Positions 21,354-29,295 of a stretch of 30,331 nt of DNA are shown in pieces. Source of the stretch: Pseudomonadota bacterium. GTDB lineage: Bacteria > Pseudomonadota > Alphaproteobacteria > Rhizobiales > Devosiaceae. The position numbers and the translations under genes were made by a program. The DNA is taken from assembly GCA_023431205.1 (NCBI GenBank), contig JAEYXQ010000009.1, forward strand, positions 1 to 30,331. Reading direction: 5' to 3'. Each line of letters starts with the position of its first letter. Position 1 is the first letter of the stretch. The notes beneath the pieces were generated by a model. It searched no databases, was not told the origin of the DNA, and saw only the letters and a list, made by a program, of their open reading frames with translations.

Positions 21354-22787
21354 ATGTCGGATCACGTAGAGGCGCGTTGGGCCGAGATTTTCGATCCACG
21401 CTACCTGCCGGCGACGACGATCCTCTGCCTCGGCGTAGCGCTGTTTGCGTTCAACGCCTTCCTGTCCAGCACGGCCCTGCCCTCGGCAGTGAACGAGCTC
21501 CAGGGCGTGGAACTGATTTCCTGGGCTACGACGCTGTACCTGGTCTTCGCCATTGTGGGCGGGGCCGGCGCGGTGATCGTCAAGGAGCGCCTCGGCTCGC
21601 GATGGGCGCTGCTCAGCATGGCGCTGGTGTTTCTGGTGGGTTCGCTCATCGCCGCCACTGCCGCCGGCATGCCACAGGTTCTGGTGGGACGAGCGGTCCA
21701 GGGACTTGGCGAGGGCGTGGTGGCGGCGCTCTGCTTTGCGCTGATCCCCGAGCTTTACCCCAACCGGCTGGTGCCGAAGGTGTTCGGCATGCAGGCGGTG
21801 ATCTGGGCCATTGCCGGGTTCGGCGGGCCGGCGGGGGCCGGGGCGCTGACTGAGTTCGTCTCGTGGCGGGCAACGTTCCTCGTCAATGTGCCGCTGGTGC
21901 TGGTGTTCTGCCTGATGGTCCTCCGGGTGGTGCCGGCGGGAACATCCGGCGTGGTGCGAGCCGGATTTCCCGGCGTCCGCCTGACGGCCATCGGTGGCGG
22001 CATCCTGATGATCGCCATCGCGTCCATCCTCCCCTTTGCACCGGCCATGGGACTGACCGTTTTTGCGGCCCTGGTGCTCGCCTGGGCGATCCGTCGAGAC
22101 CGCCGAAGCGTAGCGCCGCTGACCCCTTCGGGGGCGTTCTGGTCCAACACGGCGCTCGGGCCGGGCTTCTGGGTGGTGCTGCTGATGCCGGTGGCAGGGG
22201 CGGTGACCGCCGTCTACCTCGTGATGCTGCTGCAGCAGTTGTGGGGATATGGTCCCACCCTGGCCGGGGCTGTCGGCGCGATCATGGCGATCGGCTGGAG
22301 CTTCTCGTCGGTGGCGGTCGCCAATGTGCGCAAGCGGTCCACCCGCAAGGTGCTGATCCGCACCGGGCCGGTGCTGCTGGCGGTTGGCCTCTTCGGCGTG
22401 TTCATGGGCCTGCAATTGCACCTGCCGCCGCTGTTGATGATAGCACAGGCGCTGATCGGCATGGGGTTCGGCATCTCCAACGGCTACACCATGCTGTCGC
22501 TGATCGAATCTTCCAGCGCAGAGGATCGCGACCGTACCTCGGCGCTCATCCCGACGACGCAGTCGGCAGGCAATGCCATCGGCGCCGCCATTGCGGGACT
22601 GGCTGCCAATGCGGCCGGCTACGCGGTGGCAACTACCGAACCGGAGGTGCTGGCGTCGATCGTGCCGCTGTTCGCGACCGGGATCGCGATTGCCATTCTC
22701 GCTGCCATAGCGGCGTTCGCCATGGTGCAGCGGGTGCAGTTGAGCCCCGAAGTGCTGGCAGAGCAAGCCGTGCCGGCAGCGCGCTAG
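21354..22787 (+). CDS. Major facilitator superfamily transporter (DHA2-like)
   Basis: This 477-residue inner-membrane protein has 12 to 14 hydrophobic helices. The drug/proton antiporter features are SSTALPSAVNELQG with the first helix, a motif A-like loop after the second helix region (KERLGSRWALLSMAL), and the arginine/glycine helix GRAVQGLGEGVVAALCFALI (motif C-like region follows). The second half has further helices and ends with a short polar tail. Substrate cannot be read; multidrug or small-metabolite export is the family norm. The ATG at 21354 has GCGGAG upstream. A much longer open frame upstream in this phase is antisense noise over hemB. It follows hemB on the same strand. Confidence 0.87.
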   Translation: MSDHVEARWAEIFDPRYLPATTILCLGVALFAFNAFLSSTALPSAVNELQGVELISWATTLYLVFAIVGGAGAVIVKERLGSRWALLSMALVFLVGSLIAATAAGMPQVLVGRAVQGLGEGVVAALCFALIPELYPNRLVPKVFGMQAVIWAIAGFGGPAGAGALTEFVSWRATFLVNVPLVLVFCLMVLRVVPAGTSGVVRAGFPGVRLTAIGGGILMIAIASILPFAPAMGLTVFAALVLAWAIRRDRRSVAPLTPSGAFWSNTALGPGFWVVLLMPVAGAVTAVYLVMLLQQLWGYGPTLAGAVGAIMAIGWSFSSVAVANVRKRSTRKVLIRTGPVLLAVGLFGVFMGLQLHLPPLLMIAQALIGMGFGISNGYTMLSLIESSSAEDRDRTSALIPTTQSAGNAIGAAIAGLAANAAGYAVATTEPEVLASIVPLFATGIAIAILAAIAAFAMVQRVQLSPEVLAEQAVPAAR

Positions 22788-22803
22788 AGCGATCACAATT
22801 GTG

Positions 22804-22834
22804 TGCCCCGCCCCCTTGCAGCGGGGGCCGGGCA
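22804..22834. terminator. GC-rich hairpin between the MFS and RDD genes
   Basis: GCCCCC (22810-22815) pairs with GGGGGC (22823-22828) and an outer TGCCC (22804-22808) with GGGCA (22830-22834), separated by one C-C mismatch. It lies 17-47 bases upstream of the RDD start. No T tract is present, so it may be a weak terminator, an attenuator, or one of the GC-rich palindromes seen elsewhere in the window. Confidence 0.5.
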
Positions 22835-22850
22835 TGACAATGTGAAGCGC

Positions 22851-23360
22851 ATGAACCAGTACCAGACCACCCTGCCCGATCCTGCCACCGCGCCCGAACT
22901 GTTTGACGGCGTGCTGACCCGGCGCGTGTTCGCCTTCATCATCGACTTGGTCATTCTGGGCGTGATGGTGGTGGCGTTCAACCTCGTCGGACTGGTCGCC
23001 GGCTTCCTGACCTTTGGCTTGGCCTGGGCGGCGCTGGTTGCCGTGATCCCGGCCTCCATCGTAGTCTATTATGCGGCAACGCTGGGCTCTCCGAAGCGCG
23101 CGACCGTCGGCATGCAGATGATGGACATCGTGCTAACGCCGACCCGCGGCCAGCCGCTGGATGGCTGGATGGCGGTGATCCACGCCGCCATCTTCTGGGT
23201 CACTGTGTGGATCAGCTGGCCGGTATCGCTGCTGATTGCCCTGTTCACGCCGCGACGGCAGATGCTGCACGATCTGATCGTGGGCGGCCTGATGGTTCGG
23301 CGCTCGCCCATGGTGCGGCACTGGCAGAGCATCAATGCGCGGAGCCAGGGCGCCTATTGA
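22851..23360 (+). CDS. RDD-family membrane protein
   Basis: This 169-residue protein has an RDD domain: RRVFAFIIDLVILGVMVVAF carries the signature Arg and Asp, a second helix pair follows (GLVAGFLTFGLAWAALVAVI), and the family end FTPRRQMLHDLIVGGLMVRR gives the third conserved acidic position. Three to four helices place it in the inner membrane. RDD proteins are mostly of unknown function, with some linked to transport of ions or osmolytes. Start at the ATG at 22851; an upstream frame runs through the hairpin. Together with the next gene it matches a common order in the group. Confidence 0.85.
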   Translation: MNQYQTTLPDPATAPELFDGVLTRRVFAFIIDLVILGVMVVAFNLVGLVAGFLTFGLAWAALVAVIPASIVVYYAATLGSPKRATVGMQMMDIVLTPTRGQPLDGWMAVIHAAIFWVTVWISWPVSLLIALFTPRRQMLHDLIVGGLMVRRSPMVRHWQSINARSQGAY

Positions 23361-23420
23361 GGCGTTGCTACCGGTAAGGGCGCGGGGTAGAGTCTCCGGA
23401 ATTGCCCGTATGTGGACCGG

Positions 23421-24161
23421 ATGACAGACCACACCCCGGAAACGACGCAACTCTTCCTCACCGCCTCGATGCCGTGCCCGTATCTGCCGGGGCGGCAGGA
23501 GCGGAAGCTGTTCACGCATCTCACCGGCCGGCGGGCCGCGAACCTGCACCACCTGCTGAGCGAGAACGGGTTCCGGCGCAGCCAGAACCTCATCTACCGC
23601 CCGGCCTGCGAGGGCTGCTGCGCCTGCCAGTCGGTGCGGATCGTGGCGGGCGAGTTCGAGCCGTCGCGCCGCTTCCGCCGGGTGCTCAAGGCCAATGCCG
23701 ACCTCAGTGTCACGGTGCGGCCGACGCAGGTGACCAGCGAGCAGTACGAGCTGTTCCGCCGCTATGTGGAGTCGCGCCATGCCGGTGGCGGCATGACGCA
23801 GATGAGCTTCCTCGACTACGAATACATGGTCGAGGACACGCCGGTTCAGTCGGTGCTGGTGGAGTACCGCAGGGGCGAGAACGGACCGCTGGTGGCGGTG
23901 GCGTTGACCGACGTCATGCAGGACGGGCTGTCCATGGTCTACAGCTTCTACGAGCCGACGCTGGCCCATCTCAGCCTCGGGACCTTCCTGATCCTTGACC
24001 ATATCAGCCAGGTGAAGCAGGCCGGCTTGCGCTATGTGTATCTGGGTTACTGGGTGAAGGACTCGCCCAAGATGGCCTACAAGGCCCAGTACCAGCCGCT
24101 CGAAGTGCAGCGCGGCCCGCTCGGCTGGGTCCGCCTGGATCCGGCAGGCTGCGGCGCCTGA
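23421..24161 (+). CDS. bpt: Aminoacyl-tRNA-protein transferase (Bpt/Ate type)
   Basis: The enzyme transfers an amino acid (leucine in Bpt proteins, arginine in Ate) from tRNA to N-terminal residues of proteins, marking them for Clp degradation. The 246-residue protein starts with LFLTASMPCPYLPGRQERK, then holds the conserved cysteine cluster PACEGCCACQSVR (C63, C66, C67, C69) and the C-terminal LRYVYLGYWVKDSPKMAYKA segment that binds the substrate. The start is uncertain: ATG at 23421 lacks a clear ribosome-binding site and a GTG lies at 23412. Whether it is Bpt or an arginine-specific enzyme cannot be told from sequence alone. Confidence 0.9.
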   Translation: MTDHTPETTQLFLTASMPCPYLPGRQERKLFTHLTGRRAANLHHLLSENGFRRSQNLIYRPACEGCCACQSVRIVAGEFEPSRRFRRVLKANADLSVTVRPTQVTSEQYELFRRYVESRHAGGGMTQMSFLDYEYMVEDTPVQSVLVEYRRGENGPLVAVALTDVMQDGLSMVYSFYEPTLAHLSLGTFLILDHISQVKQAGLRYVYLGYWVKDSPKMAYKAQYQPLEVQRGPLGWVRLDPAGCGA

Positions 24162-24200
24162 GCCCGGCATGATCCGTTGTTTCGCTGACGTGCCGCGCGC

Positions 24201-25187
24201 ATGAAGCTGGTTGTCGTGCTTATTCGCGTCGCGCTGACGCTTGGTGCGCTTGGGGTGGCAGCCCTGGCGATCGCCGGGCTGTTCGGGTCGATGGTGCCTG
24301 AGCTCGACCTCATCAACCACTTCCAGATCCTGCTGTTGCCGGCGGCCATATCGGGACTCGTCGTTCTGTCCGTTGTGCTGCGCGGATCCATGCGCAGCGC
24401 GGCGCTGGTGTTCGGCATCGCCGGGCTGGCGGCGTCGGCCAGCATCGTGGCGCCCGAAGCGCTGGCGGCGCGAAGGAACCTGACGCCGGCTCCGAGCGAA
24501 GGAACGGTGCGGCTGATGACGCACAACCTCTTCGGCATGAACTACGAGATGGAGCGGGTGGTCGCCGCCATCATGGCCGAAGATCCCGACATCATCGTCC
24601 TGCAGGAGTATTTCGGCGAACAGGCCACGGACCTCCACCCGCTCCTGCTGGCCAAATACCCGTTCTTCGCGCGCTGCCGCGGCGGAAAGCGCGCCAATCT
24701 CGGCCTTTACTCCCGACTGCCCTTCAGCCAGCTGGACGAAGATGCCTGCCCGAACGATGCCTACGGCGCCAAACGGACAGCTCATATCCTAGCCGAGTTC
24801 ACCCTCGACGGGGATAAGTCCTTCTCGGTGCTGACCAGCCACATGGACTGGCCGTATCCGGTGGCTCGGCAGCAGGCCGAACTGGCGCAGCTCGCCGGAG
24901 TAGTCGGGCGGGTCGAGGGTCCCGTGATCCTGGCGGGGGACTTCAACTCGACGCCCTGGTCGTACACGCTCCGCCAGTTCGTGTCCGCGACAGGCCTGGA
25001 ACGGCAGACGCTGGGCCTCTTCACCTTCCCGATGCGGTTCTACTATTTCGGTGCCTGGCGGGACACCCTGCCCTTCCTGCCGCTGGACCATGTGCTGACG
25101 CGGGGATTGAATGTCCACAGCGTCGAAACCGGCGGACGGACGGGGAGCGATCACCTGCCGGTGGTGGTGGAGTTTTCGGTGGAGTGA
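24201..25187 (+). CDS. Membrane-anchored endonuclease/exonuclease/phosphatase-family protein
   Basis: The 328-residue protein has three N-terminal transmembrane helices (about 4-30, 42-60, 66-85) followed by an EEP catalytic domain that probably faces the periplasm. Active-site motifs are LMTHNLFG (N109), VLQE (E136), SHMDWP (H214), AGDFNSTPWS (D247, N249), LDHVL (D296, H297) and GSDHLPVVVEF (D317, H318). All metal and catalytic positions are present, so an enzyme is expected. The layout is like YafD. The substrate may be a nucleic acid, phosphodiester or phospholipid; sequence does not say. It is the last gene of the plus-strand run from hemB. Confidence 0.85.
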   Translation: MKLVVVLIRVALTLGALGVAALAIAGLFGSMVPELDLINHFQILLLPAAISGLVVLSVVLRGSMRSAALVFGIAGLAASASIVAPEALAARRNLTPAPSEGTVRLMTHNLFGMNYEMERVVAAIMAEDPDIIVLQEYFGEQATDLHPLLLAKYPFFARCRGGKRANLGLYSRLPFSQLDEDACPNDAYGAKRTAHILAEFTLDGDKSFSVLTSHMDWPYPVARQQAELAQLAGVVGRVEGPVILAGDFNSTPWSYTLRQFVSATGLERQTLGLFTFPMRFYYFGAWRDTLPFLPLDHVLTRGLNVHSVETGGRTGSDHLPVVVEFSVE

Positions 25188-25245
25188 GGGCGGAGGTGGC
25201 CGCGACCTCGTGGTTCGCCATGAGGTCTGGCAGGGAGCGGCGTCC

Positions 25246-25569
25246 TCAGCTCGCCATATTGAGATCGAACACCATCAGGCCGTCGCGGCCGCCTTCGAGG
25301 GCAGCGACGAGCCTGGCGCCGGCGGCCTGGTGATCGGGGTCATCAAGGTAGCGCTCGATCGCGGCGCGGTCGGCCAGGTCCATGATGAAGCCATCGGCAT
25401 AGCCGCGGCTCTTGCCTTCGGGAGAGACGTTGGGTCCGGCGCTGAAGGTGAGGAGGCCTTCGATGCGGCCGACCAGGGCAGCCAGGCCGGCGTAGATGTC
25501 GCTCTTCTGGGTCTCGGTGACGTCGGAACGGAATTTCAAGAAGACGCAGTGGCGGATCAAACCTGGCAT
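25246..25569 (-). CDS. Dabb (stress-responsive A/B barrel) domain protein
   Basis: This 107-residue protein shows the dimeric alpha/beta barrel fold typical of Dabb: IRHCVFLKFRSDVTETQKSD, then GLAALVGRIEGLLTFSAGPN, a central strand YADGFIMDLADRAAIERYL and the end GRDGLMVFDLNM. It is cytosolic and lacks an obvious active site. Members act in varied small-molecule or stress reactions, so no specific role is assigned. I start at the ATG at 25569, the only one giving the family N-terminus. It follows parC on the same strand, separated by a GC-rich inverted repeat. Confidence 0.85.
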   Translation of the reverse strand: MPGLIRHCVFLKFRSDVTETQKSDIYAGLAALVGRIEGLLTFSAGPNVSPEGKSRGYADGFIMDLADRAAIERYLDDPDHQAAGARLVAALEGGRDGLMVFDLNMAS

Positions 25570-25581
25570 CCTTGTGGTGGC

Positions 25582-25620
25582 TCCCCTCGCCCTAACCCTT
25601 TCCCCGGAGGGGCGAGGGGA
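25582..25620. repeat. GC-rich extragenic inverted repeat
   Basis: TCCCCTCGCCC (25582-25592) and GGGCGAGGGGA (25610-25620) are perfect 11-base complements around a 17-base loop. It fills most of the parC-Dabb gap. Its sequence recalls a repetitive extragenic palindrome type widespread in Hyphomicrobiales; it may also terminate parC transcription. Confidence 0.6.
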
Positions 25621-25642
25621 CCGGAGCGAGTTGTGGACGAGA

Positions 25643-27898
25643 TCAGCCCACGAACTTGTTGTTGCGGGGGAAGCCGGTTGGGGGCTGGCGGCCGGCGGCG
25701 GCACGGTCGCCGAGCCAGTCGGTGAGTTCCTCGGTGCGCTTGGTGTAGGTGCGTCCGGAGGAATCGGTCCAGCTCAGACCATCGGCGGCATAGAAGCTCT
25801 TGATGTCCGAGATGCCGCCATCCTTGTAGCGCTGGAGGCGCACGCCCTTGCCGCGCCCCATTTCCACCAGCTGCGATGCCGGGAACACCAGCAGCTTGCG
25901 GTTCTGGCCGATGACGGCGATGCGGTCGCCATCGAAGGGCACGATGAGCCTGGCCTCATCGGGGGCGGTGACGTTGAGGATCTGCTTGCCCTTGCGGGTA
26001 TTGGCGATCAGCTCGTCTTCCCTGACGATGAAACCATAGCCGGCCGAAGAGGCGATGATCCGGCGCGTGCCCGACCGATAGACGAACAGGTCGACGATGT
26101 CCTGCCCTTCCTCGATGTCGACCATGATGCGCACCGGCTCGCCTTGCCCGCGGCCGCCGGGCAGCTTGTCCCCGGCGAGGGTGTAGACCTTGCCGCCGGT
26201 GGTGAGCATCAGCAGCTTGTCGGTGGTCTCGCACCTGATGGCAAGCTTGAGCCGGTCGCCGGCCTTGAAGGCCTTGTCGTCGTTGAGCTCGACGCTGTGG
26301 CCCTTGGGCGCACGAATCCAGCCCTTCTCCGACAGGATGACGGTGATCGGCTCGCGCTCGATGAAGGCTTCGGTGACCTCGGCGTGGTCGGCGGTCGGCG
26401 CTTCGCCGATGATGGTGCGGCGGGCGCCGAGGGGCGTGTCCAGGCCATAGGTCTTCTTGAGCGCCTCGACTTCCTTGCTGATGACGCCCCATTGGCGCTT
26501 CTCGGACGCGAGCAGCGCATTGAGGTGGCCCTGCTCTTCGCTGAGGTTCTTGTGCTCGGTGCGCAGCTCGATCTCCTCGAGCTTGCGCAGGGAGCGCAGG
26601 CGCATGTTGAGGATCGCCTCGGCCTGCACGTCGGTGAGGTTGAAGGTCGCGATCAGCGAGGCTTTGGCATCATCCTCCTCGCGGATGATGCGGATCACCT
26701 CGTCGAGGTTGAGATAGGCGATGATGTAGCCATCGAGCACTTCGAGGCGGTGGGCGATCTGCTCCAGCCGGTGGCTGGTGCGGCGGACCAGCACTTCCTT
26801 GCGATGCTCGAGCCAGGCCTTCAGAGCCTGGGCGAGGCTCATCACCTTGGGGACGGTGCCGCGATCGAGGACGTTGAGGTTGAGCGGGAAGCGGACCTCC
26901 AGGTCAGTGGTCTTGAACAACTGCTCCATCAGGATGACGGCATCGACGGTGCGAGCGCGGGGCTCAAGCACGAGACGGATGTCATCGGAGCTTTCGTCGC
27001 GGACGTCCTTGAGCAGCGGCAGCTTCTTGGCCAGCAGCAGTTCGGCGATCTTTTCCACTAGGCGCGACTTCTGCACGCCGTAGGGGATCTCCTTGACGAC
27101 GATCAGGTAGACACCGCGGCCGGTCTCCTCAACCTCCCAGCGGGCGCGGAGGCGGAACGAGCCGCGGCCGGTGGTGTAGCTGTGCGCGATCGAAGATGCA
27201 GACTCGACGAGAATACCGCCGGTAGGAAAATCCGGACCCTTGACGAACTGAGTCAGGTCTTCGGCGGAAGCCTCTGGATTGACATTGATAAGATGCAGCG
27301 CGGCGTCGCAGAGCTCGGCCACGTTGTGCGGCGGGATAGACGTCGCCATGCCGACGGCGATGCCGGTGGAGCCATTGGCGAGCAGGTTGGGGAAGTTGGA
27401 CGGGAGCACGACCGGCTCATCGTCTTCGCCGTCATAGGTCGGCTTGAAGTCGATGGCGTTCTCGGTGATGCCTTCCAACAGGCGCATCGCCACATCGGTC
27501 ATGCGGGACTCGGTGTAGCGCATGGCCGCGGCGCCATCGCCGTCGATGTTGCCGAAATTGCCCTGGCCATCGACGAGCGGATAGCGAAGGGCGAAATCCT
27601 GTGCCAGGCGGACCAGCGCGTCGTAGATCGACTGGTCGCCATGGGGGTGGAACTTACCGATCACGTCGCCGACGATACGGGCGGACTTCTTGTAGCCCTG
27701 GTTCGGCTCGAGGTGGAGCAGCCGCATTGCGTGAATGATGCGGCGATGCACCGGCTTCAATCCGTCGCGCGCATCCGGCAGGGCGCGCTGCGTGATGGTG
27801 GAGAGGGCATAGCTCAGATACCGCTCCTCCAGCGCCTCCTTGAGGTCGACGACGCGCTGGTCGTCGGCTGGCGGCAGGGTATCAGTGTCGTGGGACAT
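25643..27898 (-). CDS. parC: DNA topoisomerase IV subunit A
   Basis: ParC is the DNA-cleaving subunit of topoisomerase IV, which decatenates daughter chromosomes. At 751 residues it has the breakage-reunion domain with the catalytic tyrosine Y128 in AAMRYTESRMT, the GDVIGKFHPHGDQSIYDALV segment (77-96, drug-resistance region) and a C-terminal beta-pinwheel that is short, as in other alphaproteobacteria. The C-terminal domain lacks the GyrA box, which argues for ParC rather than GyrA, as does the rnc-era-recO-parC order. parE is not in the window. The ATG is at 27898; a possible -10 box lies 36 bases upstream. Confidence 0.95.
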   Translation of the reverse strand: MSHDTDTLPPADDQRVVDLKEALEERYLSYALSTITQRALPDARDGLKPVHRRIIHAMRLLHLEPNQGYKKSARIVGDVIGKFHPHGDQSIYDALVRLAQDFALRYPLVDGQGNFGNIDGDGAAAMRYTESRMTDVAMRLLEGITENAIDFKPTYDGEDDEPVVLPSNFPNLLANGSTGIAVGMATSIPPHNVAELCDAALHLINVNPEASAEDLTQFVKGPDFPTGGILVESASSIAHSYTTGRGSFRLRARWEVEETGRGVYLIVVKEIPYGVQKSRLVEKIAELLLAKKLPLLKDVRDESSDDIRLVLEPRARTVDAVILMEQLFKTTDLEVRFPLNLNVLDRGTVPKVMSLAQALKAWLEHRKEVLVRRTSHRLEQIAHRLEVLDGYIIAYLNLDEVIRIIREEDDAKASLIATFNLTDVQAEAILNMRLRSLRKLEEIELRTEHKNLSEEQGHLNALLASEKRQWGVISKEVEALKKTYGLDTPLGARRTIIGEAPTADHAEVTEAFIEREPITVILSEKGWIRAPKGHSVELNDDKAFKAGDRLKLAIRCETTDKLLMLTTGGKVYTLAGDKLPGGRGQGEPVRIMVDIEEGQDIVDLFVYRSGTRRIIASSAGYGFIVREDELIANTRKGKQILNVTAPDEARLIVPFDGDRIAVIGQNRKLLVFPASQLVEMGRGKGVRLQRYKDGGISDIKSFYAADGLSWTDSSGRTYTKRTEELTDWLGDRAAAGRQPPTGFPRNNKFVG

Positions 27899-27933
27899 GA
27901 GGCGGCTTTCCCGAGGGAACGAATCAGGAAAGC

Positions 27934-27939
27934 AGTATA
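27934..27939 (-). promoter_or_regulatory. Possible -10 element for parC
   Basis: TATACT on the minus strand (27939-27934) matches five of six consensus bases and lies 36 bases upstream of the parC ATG. No good -35 box is found at the usual spacing. Confidence 0.3.
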
Positions 27940-28028
27940 GCGGTTGGGGCCGAAATAGGACTGAAACACGCGGTTTTGCACGGTTTTGGACGTGCAGACG
28001 CCTCCAGCGCGACCCGGAACGGCTGAGC

Positions 28029-28090
28029 GGTGGCGGCGAGACTGGAGTCTCGGTGAATACGTAAGGAAGTGAGACGCCGGTCTCGCCACC
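28029..28090 (-). promoter_or_regulatory. Long imperfect stem-loop in the parC leader
   Basis: GGTGGC (28029-28034) plus GAGAC (28038-28042) pair with GTCTC (28080-28084) plus GCCACC (28085-28090), 11 pairs with a three-base bulge. Inside, GTCTC (28047-28051) pairs with GAGAC (28071-28075) around a 19-base loop. It lies about 130-190 bases upstream of parC, read on the minus strand. It could be a leader element or a small RNA. Confidence 0.45.
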
Positions 28091-28370
28091 ACGCCGGGAT
28101 TTCGCACACGCATCGAGCAGCCGGCCCTTTCGGACTTTCGGCCTGAGGCCACGATTCTTGAACGAGCTCCGCGCCCGGGGAATCGCACCCGCCGTGGCTG
28201 GTGGTCAGCATCCATGCCGGAGCCTGGCGACCCATGCTCCCCCGACAGTCGTCCCGCTCATCACTCGTCATGATCGCGCTCTGGCGGGCCGATGAGGAGA
28301 GGATACTGCGGGTTGGTGGGGGTGGGGATAAGCGGGATAGATTTGGGTCGGTAGAAGAGCCCCTACCTAG

Positions 28371-28392
28371 CCTCCCCCGCGGGCGGGGGAGG
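28371..28392. repeat. GC-rich palindrome downstream of recO
   Basis: CCTCCCCCGC (28371-28380) and GCGGGGGAGG (28383-28392) are perfect complements around GG. It lies 46 bases beyond the recO stop and is related in sequence to the palindromes at 29187-29205 and 16987-17004. It may end recO transcription. Confidence 0.6.
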
Positions 28393-28437
28393 GACGTATC
28401 GCGTTTGCGGGGAGGCTGGTGGTCTCCCGCTGGCCGC

Positions 28438-29145
28438 TCACTCGTTGCGCAGCAGGCGGTCGAGGAGGAGGTCTCGGGTCGGGGGTGGGTCGAGGTTGCG
28501 GGGGACCCAGAGGTGGGCGGCGAGGAAATGGCCGGTGAGGCGAAAGGCGGCGCGGAGGTCGTCGGGGGAGGCGTTTCCGCGGGCGGTGAGGAAACTCGGC
28601 AGGGGAAGCAGGCGGTCGAGCCAGGGCTGCGCCGCCTCGCGGGAGACGGCGCGGCCGGTGCGCGGCGAGACATGGGTGAGATCGTCCACCGCGCCGGTAG
28701 CGGCGCAGGAACTGAGGTCGAGGCCGAAGCCCAGATCGTCGAGCAGCGCCAGTTCGAACCGGGCGAGTTCGGCAGCGTCCGGGGTGGAGTCGATGAGGCG
28801 GAGGGCCATACCGAGCAGCCGATCATGGGGATCGCGCTCGGGAAGCAGATGCAGGTGTTCGCAGACGAGTTGCGAGAGGTAGAGCCGGGTCGGGTCGGCG
28901 ATCAGGGCGGCGGCGCGGCTGGTCAGCGGCTCGATGGCGAAGGTGCCGAGGTGATCCTCGATGCGGGCGCGCCAGGTGAGCTGGACGGTGTTGCCCGGCT
29001 GGAGGGTTGCCGCGAGCTTGCTGGAACGCCCGCCGCGCACGAGGCCAAGTGTGCGGCCGCGGCCAACGACAATGGCTTCAGCGATAACGCTGGTTTCGCC
29101 GTGGCGGCGGATGCCGATCAGCAGGCCCTCGGCGGTCCATTCCAC
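28438..29145 (-). CDS. recO: DNA repair protein RecO
   Basis: RecO loads RecA on SSB-coated DNA in the RecF pathway. The 235-residue protein shows the N-terminal OB fold starting MEWTAEGLLIGIRRHGETSV, continuing with EAIVVGRGRTLGLVRGGRSS, followed by a helical domain with FELALLDDLGFGLDLSSC. The zinc-finger cysteines of some RecO proteins are largely missing: a single C lies in DLSSCAATG. Start is GTG at 29145, since the nearby ATG is out of frame; the ribosome-binding site is weak. It lies between era and parC, the usual alphaproteobacterial order. Confidence 0.93.
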   Translation of the reverse strand: MEWTAEGLLIGIRRHGETSVIAEAIVVGRGRTLGLVRGGRSSKLAATLQPGNTVQLTWRARIEDHLGTFAIEPLTSRAAALIADPTRLYLSQLVCEHLHLLPERDPHDRLLGMALRLIDSTPDAAELARFELALLDDLGFGLDLSSCAATGAVDDLTHVSPRTGRAVSREAAQPWLDRLLPLPSFLTARGNASPDDLRAAFRLTGHFLAAHLWVPRNLDPPPTRDLLLDRLLRNE

Positions 29146-29186
29146 TAGAGGCCATGGAGTGCGCAGAGAGACACCCCCCTCCTGGC

Positions 29187-29205
29187 CTCCCCCGCAAGGG
29201 GGGAG
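29187..29205. repeat. GC-rich extragenic palindrome between recO and era
   Basis: CTCCCCC (29187-29193) pairs with GGGGGAG (29199-29205) around GCAAG, inside a longer motif GGCCTCCCCCGCAAGGGGGG. The same core recurs near 28371. It lies in the 150-bp era-recO gap; no promoter is evident there. Confidence 0.6.
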
Positions 29206-29295
29206 TTGGCGGCAGTGGACGTGGTGGGATCAAGCCACGGAGTTGCGGTCACTGTCGCACGTGCTCGGAAGGTCACAGAGGTACCGAGACCGTGG

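Larger units (their letters stand above)
27940..28437. other. Gene-poor recO-parC interval with structured DNA
   Basis: About 500 bases separate recO from the parC promoter region. They hold an imperfect stem-loop at 28029-28090, a GC-rich palindrome at 28371-28392 and no gene I can support. Open frames on the minus strand cross it (27814-28215 and 27924-28826), but they have Arg/Pro/Ser-rich, noise-like products without Shine-Dalgarno. A CGGGTGCGATTCCCCG segment (28192-28177, minus) vaguely recalls a tRNA T arm, but no cloverleaf can be built. Confidence 0.45.

Noticed and set aside
25496..27061. 521-residue plus-strand frame opposite parC
   Set aside because: It is a shadow of parC, whose catalytic motifs and length are complete.
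28177..28192. T-arm-like CGGGTGCGATTCCCCG on the minus strand
   Set aside because: No matching acceptor, D or anticodon arms can be built, and the T loop is atypical; not a tRNA. I also looked there for a tmRNA tag and saw none.
27924..28826. 300-residue frame across recO and the recO-parC gap
   Set aside because: It overlaps recO in another frame, and its Ser/Arg/Pro-rich product is typical of GC-rich noise.
29236..29293. CCACGG...CCGTGG inverted repeat after era
   Set aside because: The arms are only six bases and nearly 50 bases apart, with no T tract, so I do not call a terminator.
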